Below, piece after piece: positions 44,557 through 54,882 of a DNA stretch of 64,000 nucleotides. The stretch's first letter is position 1, and the number at the start of each line of letters is the position of its first letter. The stretch is taken from the NCBI RefSeq assembly GCF_016918735.1, contig NZ_JAFFPR010000048.1:1-64000 (forward strand), in the 5' to 3' direction. The stretch comes from Leptospira abararensis (GTDB lineage: Bacteria; Spirochaetota; Leptospiria; Leptospirales; Leptospiraceae). The notes beneath the pieces are model-generated. The model was given only the letters and a program-made list of their open reading frames with translations. It was not told the DNA's origin and made no database searches. The position numbers and the translations under genes are program-made.

Positions 44557-45618
44557 ATGCCCACAAACATAGAATTAGAGACATTAGAAGCCGTACAAAA
44601 TTATTATGGAAAGGTCCTCCAAACAAATAAAGATTTAAAGACAACCGCTTGTTGTAGCATCGAATCACTACCTCCGGCCTATTTACCTTTTATTACAAAA
44701 ATTCATCCTATTGTAAAAGATAAATTTTATGGATGCGGCTCTCCCTTCCCACCTGCATTATCCGGAAGATCGATATTAGATTTAGGTTGCGGGTCGGGCA
44801 GAGATGTTTATCTATTATCTCAACTAGTTGGTGAATCGGGATCTGTCATAGGAATTGATATGACAAAGGAGCAGTTGGATGTGGCCGTAACCTATCTTGA
44901 ATACCATCGCAGTGAATTTGGTTACCAAAAATCCAATGTTTCTTTTCGAGAAGGTTATATCGAAAACTTAAAGCCTTGTGGTATTGAGGATAATTCTATT
45001 GATCTAGTTGTATCCAATTGTGTCACAAACTTATCACCAAACAAAAAACTTGTGTTCTCGGAAATATTTAGGGTTTTAAAACCAGGTGGTGAATTATATT
45101 TTTCAGATGTTTTCTCTGACCAAAGAATTCCAGAAGAATTAAAAGAAGATCCTGTTTTACTTGGGGAATGTTTGGGCGGTGCCTTATATACAGAAGATTT
45201 CAGAAGATTACTCTTACAATTGGGTGTAAACGATTATCGTGTTGTATCACAGTCCAAAATTAATTTACTAAACCCTGAGATTGAGAAAAAAGTGGGGAAT
45301 ATAAATTTCTATTCCATTACATTCAGAGCATTCAAAATCCCCTTAGAAGATCGCTGCGAAGACTACGGTCAAGTTGCTTATTATAAAGGAACAATAGACG
45401 GCTTCCCACATTCTTTTACGTTAGATGATCACCATGTTTTTGTAACAGGCAAACCAATGTTAGTTTGCGGGAATACGGCGGATATGGTCTCAACAACTCA
45501 CTATAAAGACCATTTCAAAATTGTTGGGGATAAATCAAAACATTTTGGGCTCTTCGATTGCGGCCCAAACCCAGTGGTGTCAACATCTAGCGATGTAACA
45601 CCCGGTGCTTGTTGTTAA
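44557..45618 (+). CDS. arsM: Arsenite S-adenosylmethionine methyltransferase
   Basis: Converts arsenite to methylated arsenicals. 353 residues. The SAM site is ILDLGCGSGRDVYLLSQLVG, with GIDM and FRVLKPGGELYFSDVFSD downstream. Arsenic-binding cysteines expected for ArsM appear as TACC near residue 32, SNCVTNL and GECLGG, and a further CC pair ends the protein. It stands alone, with no arsR or arsB next to it. The start codon lacks a clear ribosome site. Confidence 0.9.
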   Translation: MPTNIELETLEAVQNYYGKVLQTNKDLKTTACCSIESLPPAYLPFITKIHPIVKDKFYGCGSPFPPALSGRSILDLGCGSGRDVYLLSQLVGESGSVIGIDMTKEQLDVAVTYLEYHRSEFGYQKSNVSFREGYIENLKPCGIEDNSIDLVVSNCVTNLSPNKKLVFSEIFRVLKPGGELYFSDVFSDQRIPEELKEDPVLLGECLGGALYTEDFRRLLLQLGVNDYRVVSQSKINLLNPEIEKKVGNINFYSITFRAFKIPLEDRCEDYGQVAYYKGTIDGFPHSFTLDDHHVFVTGKPMLVCGNTADMVSTTHYKDHFKIVGDKSKHFGLFDCGPNPVVSTSSDVTPGACC

Positions 45619-45662
45619 AGGTTAAATCCTCTATGGAAATTCTTGAAGCGAAGAATAAAGGT

Positions 45663-46217
45663 TCAGTCTTTTTGCAATTTTCGGGAGTTCTTTTGTTCTT
45701 CAGAAATTTGCATTTTTTTAATAGCATCCTTAGAATTTTTATTGAATGACTGCTTCATTTTCGAGGAATCCATCGACTTTTCAGCATAATCTAAGAACTC
45801 TCGCTCTTTTATGAGAGATTTCACTTTTACTGAAATTGCATTTGGATCACTTTCATAGTATTTACTAACATACGATTTAATCGCAGACTGTCTTACCAAT
45901 CTGTGCTGATTCGAGTTAGACAAATTATTTTCCAAACTGGATTTTGCTTCTGGTGACTCAAATTCAGAAAGAGCTTTCACCGCGTTTACTTTTACATATA
46001 CGCGTACGGGGCTATTTTCAATAATCTCTTTTAGATAAGGAACTGGATTGGGGTCCACAGCAGTGGCTAACTTTTTGAAATCAACGTCGCCTGGATGCCT
46101 ACTAAGAGATAAACTTGCAATTAGTTGATCCAGTTTTCCTTGGTCTAAACCTTCAGCAAACACTGGTAAAACGAAACTAAACAAAGAAAGTAAAATTATA
46201 AAAACTAATCTTATCAT
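45663..46217 (-). CDS. Secreted HEAT-repeat protein
   Basis: 184 residues with a signal peptide (FIILLSLFSFVLPVFAEG). HEAT-like helices follow (VKVNAVKALSEFESPEAKSSLENNLSNSNQHRLVRQSAIKSYVSKY) and a Lys/Gln-rich tail. It lies four bases after the metalloprotease gene and may bind or regulate that enzyme in the periplasm. Confidence 0.78.
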   Translation of the reverse strand: MIRLVFIILLSLFSFVLPVFAEGLDQGKLDQLIASLSLSRHPGDVDFKKLATAVDPNPVPYLKEIIENSPVRVYVKVNAVKALSEFESPEAKSSLENNLSNSNQHRLVRQSAIKSYVSKYYESDPNAISVKVKSLIKEREFLDYAEKSMDSSKMKQSFNKNSKDAIKKMQISEEQKNSRKLQKD

Positions 46218-46221
46218 TATT

Positions 46222-47640
46222 TTAATACGCTAAGGGATTTCTTCGAATGATCCAACCCTGCTCTCCTGTAATCTGATTTTGATTCGTAACCCCATCACTT
46301 GCCCAAAACATCATATTATAACCACCTGCGTCGATGGTTCCTGTCCCTACACATTCTAGAGGTGCAATGTAACCATCGCTGACCAAAAAATTTACTCGAG
46401 CATTACCACAATAGGGAGTTTCAATCAGTGGATCCTGGGTATAATTCAAACCAGAGGTACTTGTCGATCCAGTACTCTCTGAAGTATGGAAAAGTCCCAG
46501 AAAATGCCCTGCTTCATGGGCCATTGTATTTCCAACAAATGTTAGGTCCGAGTTTGAAAGTAAACTCCCTGCACCACCAGAAGTACGATGAGGCTCGATG
46601 AATACAGTCATTGCGGAGGCTTTTGTACCAGTAAATCCCGGAAGTCCAGGAATCCCACCTGCGATTCCTAGTAAACCACCTTCACCAGTTGCCTCGCTGG
46701 CAATATAGATGTTCAATGCCTTCGGATCTTGTAAGGAGGCGGTCGTTGTATACAATCGAAGCAGTCCTCCCGTGAGAGAAGTATCTTCCGAAGACACATC
46801 GGAGATAGCATTAAATTCAACGTCAGATGAAGTTTTAACTGAAAATACTAGTTCAACATTCACTGTGTTTTGTATATACAATGCTTTAAAACGATCGAGT
46901 GCAGGTTTAATTGCTTCCAAAGTTTTCGTTTGATAAGAATTGTTTAGAAAGATAATGTTTACATTGATTTTTTTTGTTTTTGCCCAGGTACGAGTAAGTC
47001 CGTTAGTTGCACTTCCGCCAACATTCGCAGAAAAGAACCTTTCCTCATCTGTCAAAGGTTTACAACCGATGGTTTGTTTGAGCTGAAAGTTTGTTCCCAC
47101 GGGACCATTTAAATCAAGATACCAATTCCCTGCTAAAGAAACACTGACATAAGGGGCCCCACCCGCAAGGTAATAGAAAGGATTAGAGCCATAACCAAAC
47201 ATTGATGTTGCGTGTTGACCTGCCAGGATTCCTTCCCTGTTACTAAAAGATGTACCGCCACTATTATAAAAATAATAATGAACAGGCCGAAAATCGGCAC
47301 CGGTAAAACTATGACTCTGTTCTATATAGAATATCGCATTTGGGTTTGAAGGACCCACAGAAAAAGACTGTACATTAGAATAATAAAGCGACTTCCCCGT
47401 TCCGTAATAGTTTGCAACTGGACCATTGCTTGCCGCAATTGTTCTTTGTGTACTAATCATACAAGGTTCGGTTCCAGAATCCCCTGCACCTGCACCAGCA
47501 GCAGCACCTGCAGCAAGAAGCATCAGTAGAGCCGAAGAATCTCCGCCACCTCCACCACCGCAGGAAATCAGTAACCCGAAAAAAGTAGAAACCAAAGAAC
47601 GTTTCAACTGTGACATTTCCATTATTTTATTTTTGAACAT
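46222..47640 (-). CDS. Lipoprotein zinc metalloprotease (pappalysin/M43-like)
   Basis: 472 residues. The lipobox LLISC is followed by a run of six glycines, then a beta-rich N-terminal domain. The metalloprotease site is TMAHEAGHFLGLFHTSE, the HExxHxxGxxH zinc motif, and YNMMFWASDG is a likely Met-turn. A long-range cysteine (CGNARVNFLV, LECVGTG) is also seen. Secreted and anchored by lipid, so it may cut host or environmental proteins. Its start codon could also be an internal methionine (residue 7 or 9). Confidence 0.82.
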   Translation of the reverse strand: MFKNKIMEMSQLKRSLVSTFFGLLISCGGGGGGDSSALLMLLAAGAAAGAGAGDSGTEPCMISTQRTIAASNGPVANYYGTGKSLYYSNVQSFSVGPSNPNAIFYIEQSHSFTGADFRPVHYYFYNSGGTSFSNREGILAGQHATSMFGYGSNPFYYLAGGAPYVSVSLAGNWYLDLNGPVGTNFQLKQTIGCKPLTDEERFFSANVGGSATNGLTRTWAKTKKINVNIIFLNNSYQTKTLEAIKPALDRFKALYIQNTVNVELVFSVKTSSDVEFNAISDVSSEDTSLTGGLLRLYTTTASLQDPKALNIYIASEATGEGGLLGIAGGIPGLPGFTGTKASAMTVFIEPHRTSGGAGSLLSNSDLTFVGNTMAHEAGHFLGLFHTSESTGSTSTSGLNYTQDPLIETPYCGNARVNFLVSDGYIAPLECVGTGTIDAGGYNMMFWASDGVTNQNQITGEQGWIIRRNPLAY

Positions 47641-48206
47641 ATATTGTTTCTGCTATTATGACCGAGAGTTAGGTGAATTAATAGAACGATTGAATTTTAA
47701 AGCTTTTCTACAATCAGATTCTACCTCCGGACTCCAAAAAAAATGAGAAATACCGTTAGAAACGTTTGAAAACAGCCTAAAAAACGTTCTGGCTGTTTTA
47801 GAAATTATTTCTAAAACATTCTCCAAATTTTAGCGAAATCACCAAATCTAAAATCTCCATCAGAGATTCCCGTAGATTGGAAACGGATCCCTCGAATTTC
47901 GCAGTGATGATGCCAAAAAAATGTCGCAATCCAGAAGCAGACCAATTGTTTAGCGCCGATTCCTTTCTCCGAAATATCCTCCGACCCTCTTTGGGCCTAT
48001 GGATATTGGATCTCCGTTGATTACGAAAAAACGGGCAAAGAGAATCAATTCCCTTCCCGACATTTTCGCCATATCCCTAATTTTTTTTATTAGCTTTGTG
48101 CTTACAGAAATTACATTCCGCTTATTTTTTCATGAAATAAAGAATATTCATAAATCAGAATTTTCGTATTTACTATTTTACGATACCATATAACTTCGTC
48201 TATGCT
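47641..48206. other. Geneless stretch with one hairpin
   Basis: 566 bases between divergent genes. AAAACAGCC (47769-47777) pairs perfectly with GGCTGTTTT (47791-47799); it may be an attenuator or terminator-like element. A 64-codon frame at 47999-48193 has a hydrophobic core but no ribosome site and is not called. Nothing else recognised. Confidence 0.4.
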
Positions 48207-49157
48207 ATGAAACCTATCCTTATCATAACTATTCTTCTGTGCCTGTTAGGCTGCAAAAAGAAAGAATCTTCGGATACTGAGACATTCCTCCTTGGTATGC
48301 TCCTCCTCGCGCCTAATGAGGTTGTTTTTGAATGGGGTTATCCCGGCTCACAAAACCAACTTCAGAATGCGGAACTTGTCGGCAAAACTTCAGGTATCAC
48401 TATAAAAGTCGGTGGAGTAGCCGCTACTGGAGTTTCCGCAGTAGCCTCCGATACGATCCAATTTACAATGCCAGTCATACCCGGGATTAACGAAAATACA
48501 GCAGTTGATTTTGCTCTAGAAAAAGATGGAGCGGTTGTTTATAATACAAAGGTTCGATATCGACCTCTCGTAAGTTGGAATGTCAATGAACCCAATGGAA
48601 TTTATAGACCCATTGATAGTAGAGATAATAAGAATTTTTTTCAAATCACCGCGACGACCGCAACCCATGTCTTCAATACTTTTGGACATGCCTTATCCGA
48701 TTTAGATATATCTTATTTTACGAGTTTGAATGGAACTCCTACTCCTTTCGCAACAAAAAGAAGGAATGGGGCAGAGTTCAACAGGGTGGCGTTGAATGCA
48801 GGTACTGTTTACATAATGGTACAACATATCAGTGGATTTGGTGGCACCTATAATTTACAAGTGGCCAATAGTGGCGTTGTTGCAAGTACTTCGGCCACAC
48901 TTTATACTCCACCTTCTCTTTGTTATGATACAATGGGGGTAGGCCCAGCTACGACAAATCACTGTGCTGTTCTTATGGATGCTGTCATCCAAGCTGGCTT
49001 CGCTCGTACTGGTCGCTGTACTTATCCATCAGATAATGGTCTTACTACGCGTAATTATTACCAGAATGGATTTGGCACTGCTTATGCAGAAAGCACTTGC
49101 CTCTTTCCAGGTGGTGGATCCCAAAACGAGGCTGAGTCTATTTTTATTGCAAACTAA
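48207..49157 (+). CDS. Hypothetical lipoprotein
   Basis: 316 residues with lipobox CLLGC. An N-terminal IPT/TIG-like strand pattern (LVGKTSGITIKVGGVAATGVSAVASDTIQFTMP) is followed by a beta-rich domain and a Cys-containing C terminus. Likely surface or periplasmic; unknown function. Confidence 0.7.
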   Translation: MKPILIITILLCLLGCKKKESSDTETFLLGMLLLAPNEVVFEWGYPGSQNQLQNAELVGKTSGITIKVGGVAATGVSAVASDTIQFTMPVIPGINENTAVDFALEKDGAVVYNTKVRYRPLVSWNVNEPNGIYRPIDSRDNKNFFQITATTATHVFNTFGHALSDLDISYFTSLNGTPTPFATKRRNGAEFNRVALNAGTVYIMVQHISGFGGTYNLQVANSGVVASTSATLYTPPSLCYDTMGVGPATTNHCAVLMDAVIQAGFARTGRCTYPSDNGLTTRNYYQNGFGTAYAESTCLFPGGGSQNEAESIFIAN

Positions 49158-49188
49158 ATCAAATTAGACAATAGTTTTGATGCCGATT

Positions 49189-49227
49189 TGTGAAGAAGTC
49201 GATTTTCCCTAAGTCTCCTTCTTCACA
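49189..49227. terminator. Hairpin between convergent genes
   Basis: TGTGAAGAAG pairs perfectly with CTTCTTCACA around a 19-base loop, between the lipoprotein and the acyl-CoA synthetase. Confidence 0.6.
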
Positions 49228-49251
49228 TCTGCAGGTTCGCATAATCTTTGT

Positions 49252-51222
49252 TTATCGTTCTGCGTAAATCCGTGTTTGATTTTTGGTTTCATACATCGAT
49301 TTAATTAGTGTTTCATATTTTGCCGTAATAACATGTCTTTTAATGGAAAGTTTTGCCGATAATTCGTCGCCAACTTCAAAAGTTTTGGGAATGAGTCTTA
49401 CCTCAACAATCCTTTCGAAACTTTTGAATCCATTCTCTGTACGAATCATTTTCTTTACTTCCTGTTCGATTCTCTCCTGGACGGCTCTTTTTGCTGCCAA
49501 CTCTTTGTAAGTAGATCCATATTCTGTAAACTTTTCGAGCGAAGGCAAAATCAAAGCACCTAAATATTTCTGATCTTGACCTACAACCATTACATGATCA
49601 ATCCATGGTGATTGTATGAGTCTGTTTTCTATCGGCACAGGTTCGATATTTTCTCCATTGAGTAGGACAATAGTTTCTTTGGTTCTACCAACAATTTTTA
49701 GTGTATCGTTGTAGGTCATGATTCCCAGATCTCCAGTGTTAAACCAACCATCGGCTGATAGAACTCTAGCGGTGACTTCAGGTCGTTTATAATAACCTTT
49801 CATGATCTGAGGCCCACGTACATACACTTCACCTTTGAGTCCTCTCTTGGGAGGGTATAATACTTCGCCTGATTCTATATCTTTCAGCAAAATTTCAGTT
49901 TCAGGAAACATCTGCCCTACGCTACCAACAACAAAACGTTTTGGCGTGCGGAAAGCAAGTCCTGGAGAGGTTTCTGTCAATCCATATCCCTCGAACACAG
50001 GAATCCTGATTGTATTAAAAAATTCATCGATATGAAAGGGTAACGACCCCCCACCAGACACGGAACCCCGTAATTTTCCACCGGTAACCTGTCTTAGTTT
50101 TCTTAATACAATTAGATCAAGAAAAAGATAAGGAATAAAGAATACAGTGATTGAAAGTAAAGATAAGATAGATAGTGCGAAGGATTCAAAAAAATTCCTA
50201 CCATCAAGATCCAATCGATTCCCTTTCAAAAAATGGATCGACCTTTGTATCTTCAGCGCAGATCCAAACGCTAATTTGAAAAATACCTGTCTTATCAAAG
50301 AAGCTGTTTGAATCTTAGATTGTATCCCTTGATAGATGCTCTCCCAAAGTCTTGGTGCTGATGCCATAAAGGTAGGTTTCACAATCATTAAGTCTTCTCG
50401 AATATTTCTTACATTAGTATAATATTGTGCGGCCCCCATAGCGATGGTTCCCATTTGAAAAACTCTTTCGAAACTATGCCACACAGGCAGAATGGAAAGG
50501 AATCGATCTTTTGGGCCAATCTCAATCGGAATATTTCGTAACTGTGAAATCATGTTTCCGTGAGTTAACATAACTCCTTTGGGTTCTCCTGTTGTTCCAG
50601 ATGTATAAATGATTGTAAATAAGTCTTCCGGTTGAATTGCGGCAACCCTATCTTCGACCCTTTTGTCACCTAACCTTCGCAAACCTATACCTTTTGCGAT
50701 AAGATCATTCATACTCATAATTTTTGGATAGGAATCAAATTGAATCTTCCCATTCCTATTGCCTTTTCCATTTAGGACATTAACATTAGGGTCGCTATCC
50801 ATGAGAATAATATGTGTTATATCTTTTAATCCGAAAATATTTTTCTCAATCCTTTGAAGAACACTTTCGTTTTCGACAAAAACCATTTTTGAATCCGAAT
50901 GTGGAAGGATGTATAAAATATCGCCATCTGTTACGTCAGTTCCTCGAGGAACATCTGCAGCACCGCAAAGTAATATTCCATAATTGCTGATGATCCATTC
51001 TTTTCGATTCTCGGAGAGAACTGCTACATGATCATGTGCCTTCAAACCTAGATCAATTAAGCCAGTCGCCAGGGCAACTCCCGTTTCATATACATCACGA
51101 AAGCTGATCGTAGAGAATTGTTTTTCTTTGTTCCTTGTTCCAAAAGCGGGCTTATCCCCAAACCTTTTAGCACTATCGTAAAACAATTCTGCTAGATTTT
51201 TTGCTGTGACTTTAAAACTCAT
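49252..51222 (-). CDS. Long-chain acyl-CoA synthetase
   Basis: 656 residues from the ATG at 51222, with GGAG 11 bases upstream; the frame is open further but overlaps the AraC gene. AMP-binding motifs: TIIYTSGTTGEPKGVMLTHGN, YGLTETSPG, WFNTGDLG and GRTKETIVLLNGENIEP. It is of the larger FadD/AMP-forming type with an insertion in the middle (about residues 290-340) containing a hydrophobic stretch, as in membrane-associated long-chain ligases. It activates fatty acids, which Leptospira uses as carbon source. The AraC gene ends 61 bases upstream on the same strand. Confidence 0.93.
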   Translation of the reverse strand: MSFKVTAKNLAELFYDSAKRFGDKPAFGTRNKEKQFSTISFRDVYETGVALATGLIDLGLKAHDHVAVLSENRKEWIISNYGILLCGAADVPRGTDVTDGDILYILPHSDSKMVFVENESVLQRIEKNIFGLKDITHIILMDSDPNVNVLNGKGNRNGKIQFDSYPKIMSMNDLIAKGIGLRRLGDKRVEDRVAAIQPEDLFTIIYTSGTTGEPKGVMLTHGNMISQLRNIPIEIGPKDRFLSILPVWHSFERVFQMGTIAMGAAQYYTNVRNIREDLMIVKPTFMASAPRLWESIYQGIQSKIQTASLIRQVFFKLAFGSALKIQRSIHFLKGNRLDLDGRNFFESFALSILSLLSITVFFIPYLFLDLIVLRKLRQVTGGKLRGSVSGGGSLPFHIDEFFNTIRIPVFEGYGLTETSPGLAFRTPKRFVVGSVGQMFPETEILLKDIESGEVLYPPKRGLKGEVYVRGPQIMKGYYKRPEVTARVLSADGWFNTGDLGIMTYNDTLKIVGRTKETIVLLNGENIEPVPIENRLIQSPWIDHVMVVGQDQKYLGALILPSLEKFTEYGSTYKELAAKRAVQERIEQEVKKMIRTENGFKSFERIVEVRLIPKTFEVGDELSAKLSIKRHVITAKYETLIKSMYETKNQTRIYAER

Positions 51223-51283
51223 TGATTCTTTCTCCAATACGCTAAGCATACCAGATTTTGAATCATGGTCTTGAACGCAGCGG

Positions 51284-52042
51284 CTACTTCGAAAAGAAAA
51301 TGGCTCGGAAAGGTTCTTTCTTTTTTGTAAAATCAGAAGGGCCGATTCCAAAGGAACGGCGGAAAATACGAGTGAAGTGTGATTGATCCGCAAACCCACC
51401 CTCATAGGCAGCATCCAATAAGTGAGAATGATTTGCCAAATAATCGACTGCCTTTTTTGTTTTGAGCCAAAGTCGATACGCAGAAAAGGGAACACCTGTT
51501 TCCTGCCGAAAAAGATGGCGGAACCGTTCCACAGATAAAGAGGCTTCTTTTGCTAGGTGGGTGAGTGAAAAATCCTCTAGTGCAACATCTCTAATACTTT
51601 TTTGAATACGTGCATCCAATTTTCGCTTCGTAGTGTGAAGAAAATTTTTATTAATCATGTCTAGAATTTGTTTGCGGATCTTAGTATTTGATGAGTTTAA
51701 AACTTCCTTAATCGTTTGTTTCACAAATTCGGTAAATACATCTCCCACTTCGAAAGGAGAATGATTTGCGGCCAAACTTTTCTCATGAAAAAGTTCATAT
51801 CCTGTTGTCAGTGGATCCAGATAAAGTAAAGTCAGATTACCTTCCGTAGATCTCATCTCGTGACTCACACCAGAAGGAATACAAACTGCATTATAAACTT
51901 TCCAAACACCATCTAACGTTCGCAATTCAACTCTACCGGAATCTGGCAGACTGATTTGGATAAAGAAATGACTGTGTCGGCTGGTTGAAAATCCATCACC
52001 CCGATAGGTAGCAAAATCTTCCCAAATTAAAAATTGTTTCAT
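51284..52042 (-). CDS. AraC-family regulator
   Basis: 252 residues from the ATG at 52042 (an in-frame ATG lies at 52072). The N-terminal cupin-like half (RHSHFFIQISLPDSGRVEL) binds an effector. The C-terminal double HTH is clear (FSLTHLAKEASLSVERFRHLFRQETGVPFSAYRLWLKTKKAVDYLANHSHLLDAAYEGGFADQSHFTRIFRRSFGIGP). Upstream of and probably cotranscribed with the acyl-CoA synthetase, so it may regulate fatty-acid use. Confidence 0.88.
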   Translation of the reverse strand: MKQFLIWEDFATYRGDGFSTSRHSHFFIQISLPDSGRVELRTLDGVWKVYNAVCIPSGVSHEMRSTEGNLTLLYLDPLTTGYELFHEKSLAANHSPFEVGDVFTEFVKQTIKEVLNSSNTKIRKQILDMINKNFLHTTKRKLDARIQKSIRDVALEDFSLTHLAKEASLSVERFRHLFRQETGVPFSAYRLWLKTKKAVDYLANHSHLLDAAYEGGFADQSHFTRIFRRSFGIGPSDFTKKKEPFRAIFFSK

Positions 52043-52363
52043 GGATATAAATTCAGAAATACACTTATTCAAGAGTTTCCGATCTTTCGATAAAGAATCA
52101 AACTACGAATCACAAAGTAAATGAAAAAAAGAGAAGAAAAAATGTCACCAAAGAACCTACAAAGGATTCATCATTTTTGCTACTGGAATTTCAAAATCGT
52201 AGGGTATCAAATGACAGACGTTAGTGTTTATTAACCATTTCCGACCAGTAAACAATTTATTTCTCCGAATTCCCGTCCCAGGACGACAATTCTTTTTATT
52301 CAAGCTAAGGTAAGTATAACTTAATCAATCTGATTGGATTCAATCCATCAGAAGGAGAATCCA

Positions 52364-52945
52364 TTGTTAAAACCTTTAATAAAAGAAAATAAAATAAGGA
52401 ATCAGTATTTATCGATTCTAATCTGTTTGCTTCTGTTGTCATTGTTGCACTGTGCTGGCGACGGTTATGGTAAAAATAAAAGTGAGTCTAACGATTTATA
52501 CACTGCTATTTTATTAAACCTCTCAAATACAGACGGAAATTTACCCCAACCAGCAATCAATACGGTAGAGATTACAGTCGGAGATACAAAGTTTACCAAA
52601 GCACTTGGTGTTTGTCGTGGCGATTTGAACGTGAATGGAAATGATAATATTATGGTTCCAGGGAATGACCAAACGTTACCTCTTTTCTTTCTACATAAAG
52701 TTGATTTTACGGCAAATACAAATGTTTTCCTTACCCCACTAGGACCGACCTTTATATTTAACATTGATATGCCTGGAGGCGGTGGCTATGATCCAATCAG
52801 TACTTGCGAAACAAAGATCATCGAAAACACAGCAACGATCTATGACATCCAGGTAAAAAATTGTGCCGTAGACAAAATCGCTGGTGCGGTTACTCCTCCT
52901 ACAAATACGATTTCTTTTCGAGCTCGTTGCACCAAGGGACTGTAA
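52364..52945 (+). CDS. Hypothetical lipoprotein
   Basis: 193 residues from TTG at 52364, chosen because AAGGAG lies just upstream. The signal ends in the lipobox SLLHC. The mature part is acidic with several cysteines (LGVCRGD, STCETK, KNCAVDK, RARCTKG). Unknown function. A good hairpin follows. Confidence 0.65.
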   Translation: MLKPLIKENKIRNQYLSILICLLLLSLLHCAGDGYGKNKSESNDLYTAILLNLSNTDGNLPQPAINTVEITVGDTKFTKALGVCRGDLNVNGNDNIMVPGNDQTLPLFFLHKVDFTANTNVFLTPLGPTFIFNIDMPGGGGYDPISTCETKIIENTATIYDIQVKNCAVDKIAGAVTPPTNTISFRARCTKGL

Positions 52946-52954
52946 TTAAAAACT

Positions 52955-52990
52955 GACAGTAAAACGTCACCTTTACGATGTTTTACTGTC
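52955..52990 (+). terminator. Hairpin terminator
   Basis: GACAGTAAAAC pairs with GTTTTACTGTC around a 14-base loop, followed by CTTTAAAAAAG, a partial T/A tract. Confidence 0.7.
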
Positions 52991-53132
52991 CTTTAAAAAA
53001 GAACAAAATCGTCTTTGATTGCAAAAGCAATTATCTCGGTGCGCTTATTTGAATACAAAAAGAGGAAATTAAAGAAATAAAACTCTAGCATTTCCATAGA
53101 TTTCTGTTTCATTTACCTCCGAGGTATTTAAA

Positions 53133-53519
53133 ATGAATTTTATCTTTTCCCATATAAAATGGATTATGCTCGTTTCAGGAATCATTACTTGTTCCATGAT
53201 CCTTTCCGCCTTACATCCTAGTTTAGGACTTATGTTAACCTTTGGTGACACTATTAGTGGTGATTTGTCCAATATCATTGTTCGAAATTGGGGGGCCTTA
53301 ATTGCCCTTGTCGGAGGAATGCTTGTTTATGGCGCCTATAACGAACCAAATCGCAATTTAGTTCTCGTAGTTGCTTCGATTAGCAAAAGTACGTTTGTGA
53401 TCCTCAATTTGATTTACGGAAGTGCCTACTTCGCAAAATCAGGAGTGGCTTTAGTATTTGATTCCATTCTTGTGATCATCTTTGTTTTATACCTTCTCTT
53501 ACACAAAGCAAACAAATAA
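53133..53519 (+). CDS. Small integral membrane protein
   Basis: 128 residues with four hydrophobic helices (WIMLVSGIITCSMILSAL; WGALIALVGGMLVYGAY; LVLVVASISKSTFVILNLIY; VALVFDSILVIIFVLYLLL). The pattern resembles DUF4345-type or DoxX-like small membrane proteins; the exact family is not settled. Confidence 0.65.
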   Translation: MNFIFSHIKWIMLVSGIITCSMILSALHPSLGLMLTFGDTISGDLSNIIVRNWGALIALVGGMLVYGAYNEPNRNLVLVVASISKSTFVILNLIYGSAYFAKSGVALVFDSILVIIFVLYLLLHKANK

Positions 53520-53600
53520 GAGAACGAGAAACTAGAGAAAAACTAAAAAAAGAAATTCGATCGGTTAATCAATGGGTAATCAATAAATTAAATTTTGTCT

Positions 53601-54269
53601 TTATTTTTTACCCATCGCCTCTTCCAAAAATTGATTCAAAGGATATAAGTTCCGAAATGATTTTACAGTTTCTTTTGCAAAGTCATTGGAAGTTAAATTG
53701 GAATTTTTTATTTTTTTGGCAACGGCGAATCCTTTGTATTTTAAAAGTTCGATCACAGGATGGTCCTTAGCAAAACCTTTTGGTGCCGTTTTTAATTTTT
53801 CAGCATAAAACTCTGTTCCAAAATCCTGGACAAACTTACGATCGTTCAAAATTTTTTGAAAAGTTTTAGAATCAGAAATCATTCTTTCTCTTATTTTAAA
53901 TAATGATTTTGGATCCGGTTGGTAACAACCACCTCCAATTAAGGAATCATTTGGTTCTATGTGCAGATAATAGCCAGTGCCTTCGATTTTTTTACCCCCA
54001 CCTCTAATAAAAATTCCGAAGTGAGTTTTATAAGGACTTTTGTCTTTTGAGAAACGAACATCTTTATAAATTCTAAAAATACAAGACTTAGGATCTACAC
54101 CTTGTACAGTCTTATCAAACTTTTCTATTTCAGATAACAAATATCCAGTAAGTGATACCAATTCACTTTGAATTTCGGTAAACCTATCTTTGTTTTCGAG
54201 AAACCAGTTTCTGTTGTTATTTAATTTTAATTCAGACAAAAAACTTAGTATATTTTTACTAATTTTCAT
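53601..54269 (-). CDS. DUF2461 family protein
   Basis: 222 residues, close to the usual length of DUF2461/TIGR02453. Signatures: FLSELKLNNNRNWFLENKDRF at the N terminus, IFRIYKDVRFSKDKSPYKTHFG, and GGGCYQPDPKSLFKIRERM. Cytoplasmic, function unknown in all organisms I know of. Confidence 0.88.
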   Translation of the reverse strand: MKISKNILSFLSELKLNNNRNWFLENKDRFTEIQSELVSLTGYLLSEIEKFDKTVQGVDPKSCIFRIYKDVRFSKDKSPYKTHFGIFIRGGGKKIEGTGYYLHIEPNDSLIGGGCYQPDPKSLFKIRERMISDSKTFQKILNDRKFVQDFGTEFYAEKLKTAPKGFAKDHPVIELLKYKGFAVAKKIKNSNLTSNDFAKETVKSFRNLYPLNQFLEEAMGKK

Positions 54270-54882
54270 AACGAATGAACTCCCTATTTTGTCATTTTGT
54301 TTTTCACTGAAACATTCGTAAAATAGAATGAAATGATCACGTAACAGACTTTATAAATCTATTTCACCAGAAAAAACTCTCCTATGGCAAACCAAATAAC
54401 AGAATACAATTACCTTGCTAATTTTATAAATCGATGTAACAGAATTATAAATTCAATATGGATCGACTACGATAGGCACCGGAATTCAAAAAACTTGGGA
54501 AAAAGTCTGTGCGAACAGACACCAAACCGAAAGGGTTTGCACCCTGTAAAACAACCAAACCCTTTTGCCTATGGAAAACGAACAAAGCATTGGCCCAAAT
54601 TAATAGTGCCAAACGCACATTAAATTCACAAAAAACATTCGTTAATCGATATTTTTTAAAAATATCCTTGCCAAAGTATTCTAGATATATATTAATGGTA
54701 CTTGATTCAAAGCATTATCGTTCATTTAACCACTAGAGTAGTCCCCACTTTCTTGCATTCTGATCTCTTTCTTAAGTTTTCCCCTGCATTTTCGTTGAGT
54801 TTTTACCCGATCTCCCGTATGGGTTAGTTGTATTTAAATTTTCAATACTGAAGAATCAAAAATAAAATTTTGAGGACATCAC
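54270..54882. other. Geneless stretch including the RRM gene leader
   Basis: About 610 bases. A hairpin AAAGGGTTTG-N16-CAAACCCTTT (54530-54565) ends in a T run and could be a terminator of an unseen transcript. Short frames at 54384-54623 and 54509-54736 have no ribosome sites or recognised similarity. The last 150 bases are probably a leader of the RRM gene. Confidence 0.4.

Noticed and set aside
47999..48193. 64-codon frame with a hydrophobic middle
   Set aside because: No ribosome site, no family, and it lies directly before a lipoprotein promoter; more likely chance.
54384..54736. Two overlapping short frames before the RRM gene
   Set aside because: Overlap in different frames, contain a terminator-like hairpin and lack ribosome sites.
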